64,000 bases of DNA from Aphanomyces cochlioides. Its lineage: Eukaryota > Oomycota > Saprolegniomycetes > Saprolegniales > Verrucalvaceae. Position numbers and translations under genes: made by a program. How positions within the stretch are numbered: position 1 is the stretch's first letter; each line of letters starts with the position of its first letter. Location: assembly GCA_019828595.1 (NCBI GenBank), contig JAHQRK010000002.1, forward strand, positions 434,001-498,000, read 5' to 3'. Of the stretch, positions 20,696 to 30,223 are shown in pieces. Under the pieces are notes generated by a model. The model had not been told where the DNA came from and did no database searches. It worked only from the letters and a program-made list of their open reading frames with translations.

Positions 20696-21102
20696 TCGGC
20701 AGTGTCCTCCTTTGTCTTTTGCTTGACTGCCTCGTCCTCTCTCTCGGCCTGTTTGTTTGCTTTGTGATCATCGTACAGCGCAACGAGCTCGTCAAGTAGC
20801 TTGACTCTCTCATTCTCGTCCTGGTCAACCCCTGAGAGGTAAGCTGAAGTCTTCTGAAACTTTCGGTGACCTCTGAGCAGGGAATGAAACCGAGTCGACG
20901 CTTTTCGGCCATCCAAACCCTCGCGACTGAAATTTGGAACCGTTTGGAGCTTAGATGCAAGCGCATCCCAAGCCTTCATAGCATTCTTCTCCGTCTTGAA
21001 TGGTAGGTCGGTATTGACCTGTACGAGCAGCAAGAAGTCGTCGTTCTCGCTCCACCACATGCGCGTATTGCCAGAGCCCAAGTCGCCATCCGCATCCTCC
21101 AT
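20452..21102 (-). CDS. Harbinger Myb/SANT-like accessory protein
   Basis: 216 residues from the ATG at 21102; the open frame continues upstream without better sequence. The N-terminal part has WWSENDDFLLLVQVN, AWDALASKLQ and RKASTRFHSLLRGHRKF, the three-helix trihelix/Myb pattern of Harbinger second ORFs. The middle and C-terminus form a charged coiled coil with KKSKL-type basic patches. Expected role: binds element ends and partners the transposase. It converges on the transposase and overlaps its 3' coding end (20452-20695) on the other strand, so the last third of this protein is constrained by, or is read-through of, transposase sequence. Confidence 0.75.
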   Translation of the reverse strand: MEDADGDLGSGNTRMWWSENDDFLLLVQVNTDLPFKTEKNAMKAWDALASKLQTVPNFSREGLDGRKASTRFHSLLRGHRKFQKTSAYLSGVDQDENERVKLLDELVALYDDHKANKQAEREDEAVKQKTKEDTADYVREQAMMRGRRKTSEQGDTNESEPSSSKKSKLIFDVAEMELRFAKERFLPYEQASQFVRSTATRMTLPTLWSIIFCCIL

Positions 21103-21240
21103 TTTTGTCGAATCACAATTTGTATCTATCTTTCTGGATATTTGCATCCAATTCGATGATATTTCACAGTTCAGCTCCAACCGTATAAATTCTAGAAGGA
21201 TAGAACAAATACAGAATGGAGACACGGTCCCGAAATCTGT

Positions 21241-21890
21241 CTAATACCCCTGCGAGCGCATATTCGTGCGCAATTCCTTCAATTCCGTTTGCAATTGCGT
21301 GATCTGCGGCGACTGAGCCATTGCGAGCTTGCCTTCTTTCAGCTCGGCCATTTCTTCTTGCAAGTCGCGGATCTTGGCTTCCAATACATCCGTCGTCGCA
21401 ATTTCCAGCTTTGTTATCCTGAATGATACTCGGCAGTCAATTGCCCAAAGGCTTTCATCGTCAAGACCAAAGTCACGCCGCCGTTCGTCGCTGGTTTCAA
21501 ATCCACAGAGCATTTCTCGCTTTCGTTTGCTTGACTTGTCGGCGCTGACAACGCCGTCTACTTCAATATTACAACGTTTAGGAAGCAGTAGTCGTACCAG
21601 AAGCGATGTCACGACCACCGCCGACGGCAGGACGTATGTGGCTCCTCTTGGCGCATGCTCTGCTACATCCTTGACGGTGCATTCCCTAGACGAGATCACT
21701 CTCCGTGCATTGATAGAGAAGACCAACCATTGCGCTTGTTTTCCAACCAAATCTTCAGCGGGACGTCGTCGTCCGTCGTGGAGATTTGAACACGGAAGGC
21801 GTTCGTTCCTGGCTGCGACGTAAACTTGACCGAGGAGAGCTCCAGCGCCTTTTTCATGGAGCTCGACAATGCCGCCTTCACTTTCGCCAT
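21241..21890 (-). pseudogene. Head-plus-coiled-coil family, copy A (broken)
   Basis: Starts at the ATG at 21890 and shares the three-exon layout of copies B, F and G: AFRVQISTTDDDVPLKIWLENKR, then ECTVKDVAEHAPRGATYVLP, then a coil TTDVLEAKIRDLQEEM. Two defects are visible. About ten bases are missing after the NKR codons, just before the first splice site, which shifts the frame. One base is missing in the EY(x)FRITKLE stretch of exon 3. The 3' end abuts Harbinger copy 2: the codons for GY and the stop are formed at the TAATA junction (21241-21246). Before insertion the frame would have run on into the sequence now at 19380 and below. Confidence 0.75.
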
Positions 21891-22439
21891 GAGACACTGG
21901 AGCGTATTGAAAAATGATCTTGGAACGAGCATGGAGAGGTGGAAATGACAGTTGGAACTTTAACTTTCTTCATGGGAAAGGACGCTACCGACCACGTTGG
22001 CCAAGCCGAACGGAGCTCGTGTTTGGAAGTGAAGAGAGTAGCAAAAGGGGACGACAGACTATCCCTCAGCACCTCTGAAGGATGTCGTTTTCGTCGTTCA
22101 TCTTGTGATAAAATGGTCGAGGTGTGTCAATGCAGCAGTTCTATTTCACACTTTTGAAATGTCATCTTCTATTGAACCCCACAGCAAGGCAGTCAACAGG
22201 GGACTTCAACAGCGAGATGAGTGACTTTAGCATGTAAATTCCCTTGCAGAACGTGATTCAATCAAGTTCATTTCACCGAGAGGAGAGGCCAGGGGGGAGT
22301 CTGTCCATCGCCCCGAGATCCCCCCGCAAACCGTTGAAGATTTTCTATATCCCTACATTCAGGCTACGTTGCGTTATCGCAGCATCGCTCAGTGCTTGCT
22401 GAGTAGTTGATTCTCTGATCATCTACTTCAGTCCTTCCT
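21891..22439. other. Intergenic stretch between copy A and the M13 pseudogene
   Basis: No gene supported. It should hold the former promoters of both broken genes, which are divergent here. Confidence 0.5.
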
Positions 22440-23949
22440 ATGTTTTCCCACAGAGATCCAAAACCACCAACTCTAGCAAATCCACCGCCGCCATGCCATC
22501 GATTCAAGGGCTACGCTGCGGTTATCGTCGGTGTGGTCGTCCTAGCTGGCGCTGGCCTCCTTCTAAAAGCATTTTGACCATCGACTCTAGTGAATAGCTC
22601 ACTGAAGGAGGTCAATAACGTTCCCGCGAAATATGCCGCGATTTACCAAGATTTGTTCACCAAGATGGATTTCTACCAGTATGCGTGTGGTGGCTGGCTC
22701 CAGACGACGGAGTTGCCGGTCAACAAGCTCAACGACACGATCATCCTCGAGATCCTCGCCAGCCAGCCGCCCGTGATCGATTCATTCTACCAGTCCTGCG
22801 TGCACGAGTCGAATCTGAATGACGCAGCGATGGCCACAGCGAAAGCCCAGCTAGACCACATTGCAAGCCTCTCTTCCCTTGACGAATTGATGGTTTAAGC
22901 TGGTTTTCTCCACGTGAATGCAAGCGTGACGTCGTTTTTCAAAGCTGGGCCAGGCTTTGACGCCAACAACATGACGGTCAATGTGCTCGTGTTCTGGAAC
23001 AATAGTCCTGCGTCCCTCTGGGCAGACTATTTATACCTATCCTATCAGACAACCCACGAACATCCTCCCATTGTGCAGATTGGTCGAACCAACGAGTGGT
23101 CCCAGTCCAGGATGTACCTCTACGGCAGTAGGATAGTCAGTTTGGAATTAGCCATGAAGTAATCAAATCGTGTCAAACTCACCTCCCGCGCAGTGCTCCC
23201 GGAAGTCAACAGCTCGAGATCAGCCAAGGCGGGCTCTCCATGCCGTCCGTCAAGTACTACGCCAACACCACCAAATACTTGACGGCCTTTGAAGAGTTTT
23301 TAGCGGCCGATCGACGCTTTCCGCAACGTGTCGGCGGTCGACACGAGGCGAAACTAGTCCGGATTTCACTCTCCGAGGCTCAAATGCGAGATCCCATTGA
23401 GAAATACCACAAGTCCAACATCTTCAGCATTGTCCAGACGCTCCCGCTCGTCGCCAAGTACCTCCAAGAGCATGCGCGTCTTTTGCCTCTCGCTCGTGAA
23501 AACTCTCCTGGGCGACTGCTTGGGCCAGCTGTACTTGGCGAAAGCGTTCACCGAGTCGGCGAGAGCCCAGACCAAGCAGCTCATTGAGCAAATTGTGTGC
23601 GCCATGGTCGATTTGCTCAGCTCTGTCGACTGGCTCGACGCTCCAACCCGCCAGAAAGCGCTCGACAAGGTCGCCAGCGTCGTCAATCTCATCGGTGGCG
23701 CCGATTCCTTCGACCCGATGGCGCACAACATGAGGGCTACGACGACACCAAACTCCTTTTCATGTCGCTCGCGCAAGGCTGGTGATGCAAGAAAGCGACG
23801 GACAAATACGAAATCAACTGGCTCAGCACGAATCCACACTCGCCGTCCGAGTGGAGAGCGCGCGCTCATCAACTCGCAAGCGTTTGCCAATGCCTTCCAA
23901 TGCCCTCCTGACTTGCCAACAAACAAGTGCGTCGTCAGCTTGACCTGAA
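22440..23949 (+). pseudogene. Neprilysin-type (M13) metallopeptidase pseudogene
   Basis: Plus-strand fragments in changing frames spell an M13 protease. The start MFSHRDPKPPTLANP leads to a signal-anchor (GYAAVIVGVVVLAGAGLLL, stop at about 22575). Then come MDFYQYACGGWL (22590-22898) and DCLGQLYLAKAFTES with VDWLDAPTRQKALDKVASV (23397-23730). The C-terminal LFMSLAQGW and LSTNPHSPSEWRA are followed by NSQAFANAFQCPPD. At least four frame changes or stops separate them, including a TGA between QGW and CKK. The sequence jumps from the HN.RGYDD region straight to AQGW, and neither the zinc-binding HExxH nor the ExxxD helix can be found, so activity is impossible. M13 enzymes are membrane ectopeptidases. 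Confidence 0.85.
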
Positions 23950-24087
23950 GCCTCTTAATCGACCGCAGTAACCGCTAGCTGTTACACTTGTAACGTTTTG
24001 CCAGTTAAAGTACGACAAGAGCGCTGTTGGAAGCAGGAGGAAGTTGTGTAGTAGTGTAGTTAGCTCTACAGTAATGCATGGAGAGCG

Positions 24088-24716
24088 TTACTTGATCCCT
24101 TTGGCCTCCATTTTCGAGCGCAAACGCTTCACTTCGGCTTGCAGTTCGGCCACTTGCGACGGCTCTACAGTCGAGACTTTGGCTTGTTTCAACGCGGCCA
24201 CTTCGTCTTGCAAGTCGCGGATCTTGGCAGCCAGCATATCCGTCGCCGCAATCTCCAACGATGTCAAGTTGAACGCATATCCTGCCGTGAATCGTTCAAA
24301 CGCCTTCATGGTAAAGACCAACGTCATGCTGCCATGCGATCCTGCTTTTAAATCCACACTGTACTCGCTAGCTTTGCCTTTAGCTGTGTCCTTGGTTGAC
24401 AACGCAGTCTATCTCAAATTCAAAGCACTGCCAAGCGTGGTTGGTACCAAGAACGACGCTACAATGACTGGCGACGGCAAGGCGTACTTGGCTCCTTTTG
24501 GCGCGTACTCGGCCACATCCCTCGTGACGCATTCCCTAGACAAACCTCTCGCTCTTTCTCCATGGATTTAACTCACCATTGCTCCTTTGAGCGTTTGTTT
24601 TCAAGCCAAATCTTCATGGGGATGTCGTCGTCCGAAGTCCAAACTTGGACTCGGAAAGCGTCCGAGCTAGGCTGCGAAGTAAACTTGACGGTCGAGAGCT
24701 CCAGCGCCTTTTTCAT
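24088..24716 (-). CDS. Head-plus-coiled-coil family, copy B (XRCC4/SAS-6-like layout)
   Basis: Three exons read right to left: 24716-24577, 24535-24448 (88 nt) and 24408-24088, introns 41 and 39 nt, 182 residues. The first intron splits the Trp codon of the RSKEQW/ECVTRDV junction. The head runs to about residue 120: beta strands AFRVQVWTSDDDIPMKIWLE and WECVTRDV, a helix near ALPSPVIVASFLTAL, strands YSVDLKAGS and MTLVFTMKAFERF. The coil starts at AATDMLAAKIRDLQDEV and continues to the end. The layout matches XRCC4-superfamily proteins (head, then parallel coil); this is inference from topology, not a database match. The start ATG at 24716 is forced by a 20-bp tandem duplication upstream. 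Confidence 0.7.
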
Positions 24717-25060
24717 GGGCAGGACTGTCTTCGTCGACTTGCGACTGTCTTCGTCGACTTGCTTTGAGCCATCAGAGCTGACTGGATTGGGAAGATGAGC
24801 TCTGCGTGGCAAAGCTCACAGTTGGAGTGCACAAAGAGACTGTTGGGGGCGACGGGGGAAATCGACGTTTCCAACTGTCCCTGGTTGCCTCCAACGGTCT
24901 CTCTGGGCTTTGCCACAGTTTGCTAAGCCATGGCTAAAGAAAACGTTCTCAAGCTCTCCTGAGATTAAATGCTCCAATTCGGTTGTCGAGACAGAAACGA
25001 GTTCACGTTGGACAATTTCAAACTAACGGACTTCGATCTATCTGCTGCGCTCGTTTCTCC
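24717..25060. promoter_or_regulatory. Divergent upstream region of copies B and C
   Basis: A gap of 344 bp between the start codons of copy B (minus) and copy C (plus), containing the 20-bp duplication and the disabled upstream ATG of copy B. It presumably carries both promoters; no specific element is recognised. Confidence 0.4.
24723..24762. repeat. 20-bp tandem duplication at the 5' end of copy B
   Basis: GACTGTCTTCGTCGACTTGC is present twice in a row, at 24723-24742 and 24743-24762. On the minus strand it lies between an upstream ATG (MAQSKSTKTV...) and the ATG at 24716. Because 20 is not a multiple of three, the upstream ATG is now out of frame with the rest of copy B. Confidence 0.85.
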
Positions 25061-25568
25061 ATGGACAAGGCGACCGCCAGAAGGCTCTGCTCGATGAAAA
25101 AGTCGCTCGAGCGCTCTCTTATCAAGTTTGTACCGCTCTCTCGGCCTGCAACGTTCCATGTTGCAATCTATACAACGGAGGACGACGTCCCGATGGCCAT
25201 TTGGCTCCAACACCATCGCTCCAAAGTGGAATGGTACAAAGCTCTTCTCCGTCGATGCTACATAGTCGCCGTTTGCAGGGGCTGCTTTGTGCGAGATGTG
25301 GCCAACCACACACCGAAAGGAGCGCAGTATGTGCTGCCATCTTCAGTCGTTGTCGTCTCACTCATGGTATGCATATCTCCGCTACTTTCACTGCTGCCGT
25401 AGCCGCTAGACAGCACTGAAAGCCCTGAAGAAGGAAAGCAACGAATGCCGCGTGGATTTGAAAACTAGACGGAATGGCGATCTCACGTTGGTGCTCACAA
25501 TGACAGCCTTTGAAGGATTCAAGGCCATCTATGCTTTCCACCTCGCTCGCTTGGACGCGCTCGCCTAG
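25061..25568 (+). CDS. Head-plus-coiled-coil family, copy C, coil lost
   Basis: Three exons: 25061-25233, 25279-25366 (88 nt, as in the other copies) and 25410-25568, giving 139 residues. The head is complete: ATFHVAIYTTEDDVPMAIW, the split Trp codon, FVRDVANHTPKGAQYVLPSS, then ECRVDLKTRRNGDLTLVLTM and AFEGFKAIYAFHLARLDALA, followed by TAG. In the paralogs the coil begins exactly here (LEVATTDVLEAKIRDL), so this copy ends where the coil should start. Immediately downstream is an inverted fragment of another copy (D), which shows that a rearrangement cut the coil off. It may make a head-only protein or be a dying gene. Confidence 0.65.
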
Positions 25569-25665
25569 ACGACTGCCATTCGATTCTGCTTTCAAATCCA
25601 CGTGGCAGTCGGAGAGCTCGTCGGAGTCGCTTGTCAGTGCGTTCTATTTTCACTGAGGCGTTGTC
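25569..25665 (-). pseudogene. Head-plus-coiled-coil family, fragment D
   Basis: Read on the minus strand this piece contains a splice acceptor (AAAATAG) followed by NALTSDSDELSDCHVDLKAE and SNGS, the start of exon 3 in the family (compare TALSAKPKGDKEDECSVDLK of copy G). It stops abruptly at the junction with the end of copy C, so it is a truncated inverted copy. Confidence 0.6.
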
Positions 25666-25740
25666 CTTATCATGTTCTTCCTATATTTTGCAGCTTCCAG
25701 CCCGTAGCTGTCGTTCCAACAATCCCGCGGGAGGGATGCT

Positions 25741-26020
25741 CATGGCGTGGTTCACATTGAGGCGAGCTGAGGTAAATTCATGAAAGCTCCTGCCGCTTTC
25801 AAGATTTCCATCGCCACCTCAAAAGACGCGTTTCCGAAGCGGAATACTGGACCGAGGGCTCTCCAAGGGGGGATACGAGGCCCCCCCCAGGCAAGGGCAG
25901 GGCGTGAAAGCAAGCCCTGTCGTTCGATTGGTCTTGACCATGAAAGCTTTGGAGCGATTGACGGCCATCAAGTGGCATTGCATTGAATATTTACGCTTGG
26001 AAAGGCCAACGACTCTGGTT
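25741..26020 (+). pseudogene. Head-plus-coiled-coil family, fragment E
   Basis: Plus-strand remnants: APAAFKISIATSKDAFPK (25783-25836) corresponds to the first head strand pair, and VVRLVLTMKALERLTAI (near 25918-25968) to the late head strand, with the middle missing and frames inconsistent. A C-run and GGGGGG tract lie between them. Clearly a broken copy. Confidence 0.6.
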
Positions 26021-26804
26021 TCATTCCATGCGTCGACTCTGTACTATAGAAGATCTGCCATATTTGGAGTACACGCCTTCAGGGCTACAGATCGATTCCT
26101 CTCGCGAGGTTAGCATACTCAGTTCAGCTCTCAAGTTCGCGAGCTGAAACGATTGGAACTTTGCTAAAGCGTTGGTTGCTTTCAACTGCGCCACGTCCTC
26201 AACCAAGTCGCGGATCTGCGCTTCCAAGACTTGCGTCGCGTCAACGTTCAAGCGGATCAGGTTGAAGGAGTATTCGACAGTCAATCGCTCAAATCCCGTC
26301 ATCGTCAGCACCAGATTCAAGCTCTCATCCGATCCTGCACTTAAATCCACTTTGCGTTCCTTGCTCGCCCCGCCACCGTCTTTAGACTTGGCTGTCAGCG
26401 CGCTCTATCTCAAAGGCAGTCGACAAGTTGTACGAGCTTTGACTTACCATGAGCGACGCCACGACCACCGACGACGGCAACATGTCCTTGGCTCCTCGTG
26501 GTGCATGATCGGCGATATCCTCCACGGCGCATTCCCTACGAACGATGAGAGCATAGCGCACACCAAGGAGATCAAACCATTGATCTTTCGAGCGCTGGTT
26601 CTCCATCCAAATCTTCATCGGCACATCATTCTCCACAGTAGCGACATGGATTCGGAAGACGTCTGCCGCGTCAAGTCGAGAAAACTTAACCGTCGGAAGG
26701 ACTGACAATGACGACACAAGCTGGGACGTCAAGGCGCTAGCGGTTGTGCTTGGCCTCCACTTGATGGCGTAACCAGCAGCCGATCTGGCGTGGTAGGAGC
26801 TCAT
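26021..26804 (-). CDS. Head-plus-coiled-coil family, copy F
   Basis: Exons 26804-26578, 26535-26448 (88 nt) and 26404-26021, introns 42 and 43 nt, 232 residues. The N-terminus carries an extra 35-residue leader (MSSYHARSAAGYAIKWRPST). Head strands FRIHVATVENDVPMKIWME and ECAVEDIADHAPRGAKDMLP, then KVDLSAGSDESLNLVLTM and the coil from DATQVLEAQIRDLVEDVAQL. The last 35 residues (SPEGVYSKYGRSS...) are not shared with other copies and run up to fragment E on the opposite strand, so the natural end may have been replaced during rearrangement. Same inferred fold as copy B. Confidence 0.68.
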
Positions 26805-26944
26805 AGGGAGAAGATTCTTACTGCGAAATCATGTCATTGTATACACAGGGTTAGCAAGCTTCACAACAGATTTCTGGTGCGCGACTCTGCTTCAGAGTCT
26901 CGTAGATATTGGTAAATGGATTGGTTGACCGTGACATTTAGTAC

Positions 26945-27599
26945 TTAACAATAGCCACGACGCGAGTTCACGGTCGTGCGCAGACTGTTCAATTCATTCC
27001 GTAAGACCGACATGTCGTTCTCTTGCTTCCGTAGAGCAGTTTGTTGTTGCACGATTTCTTCTTGCAAGTCGCGTATCTTGGCTTCCAAGACATCGGTCGT
27101 CGCGACTTCCAGTCGTGTCATGGTGAACAAATACTCGGCAGACAATCGTTTCAACGCTTTCATCGTCAACGCGAGCGTCACGCTGCCATTCGATTCAGGT
27201 TTCAAATCCACACTGCACTCGTCTTCCTTGTCTCCTTTTGGCTTCGCTGACAGTGCGGTCTAAGACTCTGTCATGGCATTTCCACCGGAATCATTGATCT
27301 TACCAACAGCGACACCACAACGACTGGGGATGGCAAGACGTACTTGGCTCCTTTTGGCGCATGCTCCGCTACATCCTTGACAACACATTCCCTAAGCAAA
27401 TGCGGATTCAAAACATCTTCTGGCGAGCAAACCATTGATCTTTCGAGCGCTTGTTTTCGATCCAAATCTTCATCGGCACGTCGTCGTCGGTGGTGAAGAC
27501 TTGGACACGGAACGCATCCGTACCAGGCTGCGAGACAAACTTGACCGCAGAGAGCTCGAGGGAACTTTTCATCGTGCTAGCAGCGGATGTGTTTGCCAT
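26945..27599 (-). CDS. Head-plus-coiled-coil family, copy G
   Basis: Exons 27599-27433, 27391-27304 (88 nt) and 27259-26945, introns 41 and 44 nt, 189 residues; the cleanest member and a good reference for the family. Head: MKSSLELSAVKFVSQPGTDA, FRVQVFTTDDDVPMKIWIE, WECVVKDVAEHAPKGAKYVL, then ECSVDLKPESNGSVTLALTM. Coil: TTDVLEAKIRDLQEEIVQQQ through LRNELNSLRTTVNSRRGYC. I do not recognise a named family. The strand order, the conserved Trp after strand 2-3 and the switch from a short head into one long helix recall XRCC4, PAXX, SAS-6 and CCDC61 proteins, which act in DNA end joining or centriole assembly. Confidence 0.7.
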
Positions 27600-27918
27600 G
27601 CTCCACTTGGATGCTTTTTTGAAAACTGCACGGAGATGAAACTCAAGTTCCCTGACAGTTAGAGCATGCATAGTCTGATGGACAAAACATAATTCCCCTT
27701 CAATGTTTGGACAGAAGTCAGATTCGAGTCATTGGTGAACTCGAACAGGTCGCTCTCAACGGTGCAATCTCGGGAGTCGACACCGTCTTGTGATAAAACT
27801 TGAGTTGATTCGCGTTGGATTGCAACTTGGCGATCTTTCGACTTTGATCAAAGTGAGACTTCGTGCATTTGGGTTTATCGAAATGACAGCGATCCAACTC
27901 AACTGGAATTCCTTCTAT
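27600..27918. other. Intergenic stretch
   Basis: No gene seen between the start of copy G and the end of the first sugar-transporter copy. Confidence 0.5.
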
Positions 27919-29533
27919 TTAGAATTTGTCGTCGGCAGGTGACGCAATCGTCATGTCGACCGCAAGAGTGTGCTGCTTCATGCTGAAGAGCAGCTCAATC
28001 TCTTCGAGCGCGACGTTTTTCGTCTCGGGACAGAGCACGTAGACGAAAATGCCAGCGCAGAGACACAGAAGACGCCGTGCATGTGCAAGTAGGGAAACAA
28101 TGTCGGGGCGACGATCATGATAGCAGCCATGGCCCAATTGGCAAATGTCGACAGCGACACAGCGCGAGCACGGACTTTTGAGTGGAAAGATTTCCGCGGG
28201 GTAGATCCATGTAATCGGCCCCCAGTTCACTGAAAAGCTCAAGATGAAGAACGCAGTCGCGACAAGCATAGCCCAGCCAGCCGCTTTCTCACAGCCAACG
28301 TCGTTCGAGGTTGTCGTGGCAGCCAAGGGACAACGAAATCCCCGACGTCAAGTGGCCTAGCATCATCCCAAGACCGCCGACAAGCAGCAGCGTGCGTCGG
28401 CCAGCCTTGTCCACCAAGTACAAAGTTGGGATTGTGCAGATAAAGCCCATGGCTTGAAAGATCAAGAGCGTGCCAATGCCATTGCCCAAGATGCCCTTGA
28501 AGATTTGAGCGCCTCGGCCAAGAGGATTGATATCCCCGTCGTTTGCTGAAGAGCTTGCAATTCCATCGCAATGAAAACGCACCGTCGAGTCAAACACATC
28601 TTTCCAAGTCGCTTTGGTCGGTTCCACTTGGTCCAGCACTTCCCCCATGGCTTTCAATTCGTCGCCCACGTTGTCCGTCCTTCGTAGCCGCGTTAGCGTT
28701 CTCTCAGCAGCGTCATAGCCTTGATGCTGGTACACCCATCGAGGACTCTCTGGAATGAAGAACGTCCCGACCATCAAAATGACTGGAAACGCAATGGCCA
28801 GCGAGACTGTCATGCGCCAGCCATCGGCCATATCTTGGAGTCTGTAGCCGATGAGCCCGGCCATTAAAGTCCCTGTGGCCACAGACATGGACATGAAGCC
28901 TGAGAGCATGCCACGTAATTCCTTGGGGGCCATCTCAGCGCCAAAGAGCGGCAGGGAAAAGGAAGAATTGCCAACGCCAATGCCTTGAATCACGCGGGCT
29001 ATCAAAGCCAGAGCATGGTTCCCTTCGCCAGTGAAGATCAACAAGCACGTACCAGAGCAATAGAAGAAACCAGCCGTGAAAATAGCCGCACGGCGGCCGC
29101 GTTTGTCAGCGACGACACCGCCAACGTACGCTCCAATCATGCAGCCAACGTAGTACAAGAGCATATAAGTTGTCGTAAAGTTGATCCAGTTGTGTGGTAA
29201 ATCCAAGCTAGACGCCGTGCACTGCTCGTAGCTGTTGCCATCAAATCCGACACAAAGTTGGGCCAAGAAGGAAGGCATGACGAGGACTCCACCGGTTGCA
29301 CCTTGGTCGTAGCCAAAGAAGATCCCGCCAAGCGAGGCAAAAACGCAGACAAAGATGGCGTACCACTTGGAGCCGTGCGCTTTCTCAAGCTGCAGCGCCG
29401 CGGCGTTTTCTTTGGCGATAAGCTCCATTTGTGCTCTTGATGGGAAAACAAGTTGTGGACTGGCCGAGTGGTCTTTGGTCATCAAATGATGGGCGTGCCG
29501 TCGGATTCTGTTTCCGACAACATCACCTTCCAT
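27919..29533 (-). pseudogene. MFS sugar transporter, copy 1 (dead)
   Basis: Close paralog of the two intact transporters to the right. From the ATG at 29533 the frame follows the family through GSKWYAIFVCVFASLGGIFF, ADKRGRRAAIF, LPLFGAEMAPKELRGMLSGF and FIPESPRWVYQHQG. Near 28590 it slips for about 70 bp (the QALQQTTGISILL stretch is in another frame), returns at GAQIFKGILGNG, is lost again after SLSLGCH (about 28310), resumes in a third frame with GWAMLVATAFFILSF, and slips twice more near 28180 and 28065 before VLCPETKNVALEEIE. At least four indels, so no full transporter can be made. Confidence 0.85.
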
Positions 29534-30223
29534 GCTTGCGGACTTTTTCTCCAGCGATCAGTGGACAATTTGAGCGATACAATCTATCAGAGCCATCCAA
29601 CGCACCAAAGCAGCATTGACAGTCCAGCTGTCGAACTTCGCAACCACAACTTTAAGATTCTGACTCGTGTTGTCGAACATCCTGCTTCAGCAGCGAGACA
29701 AAGCTTCCTTGTTTCGACACTCGACATCTAAAAGAGGGCGTAGAGCACTCCCCAGCGTGCTCTTTTCTCCAAGACTTGCACCTCGAACAAAGGCCAAATT
29801 GTGCAACAGCAATGTCTATCCTTGATGGAAACTAATCCTGGCGACTCTACCAAGTCATTTAACAAAGTTATTTCGAATGCGTTGAGATTCTCTTCGGCCA
29901 TGTATGCGTTGGCCACTACACAGCTTCTCCTCTTGATCACTCGTCTTGTTTGCTTTGCGCATCGCGAGAGAGAAAAGTTGCTGGCGAGGAGCTCGTTTGG
30001 CGATTCTTGTCGATGGGTTCATCATGAAGTGATTTCGAGAAAGGCCATTTCAGAACTCATACAGCAATATGATTGGCTAGAAATCGAAATAAAGTGTTTT
30101 CATTGGCTGATTGACTTCAACCCTGCGATGGTGAAGAGCGTGAGAAGTTTGAACTTCGCGGCAACTTTGCCAAGTATATTTATGTCAATTCTACAAGTTT
30201 ATGAGCTGCTTCGACGGGCTGCT
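29534..30223. other. Intergenic stretch between transporters
   Basis: No supported gene. Holds the former promoter of copy 1 and the 3' flank of copy 2. Confidence 0.5.

Larger units (their letters stand above)
19381..21241. mobile_element. PIF/Harbinger DNA transposon (copy 2), apparently intact
   Basis: Left end GAGAGATTTCGAAAG (from 19381) and right end CGAAATCTGTC (to 21241) are inverted repeats with one mismatch in the first eleven bases. Both sides are flanked by TAATA (19376-19380, 21242-21246). Inside are two convergent genes whose coding ends overlap by 244 bp: a transposase with all three catalytic residues and a Myb-like protein. The element lies at the very 3' end of a head-plus-coil pseudogene, whose current stop codon uses the junction bases. 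Confidence 0.85.
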
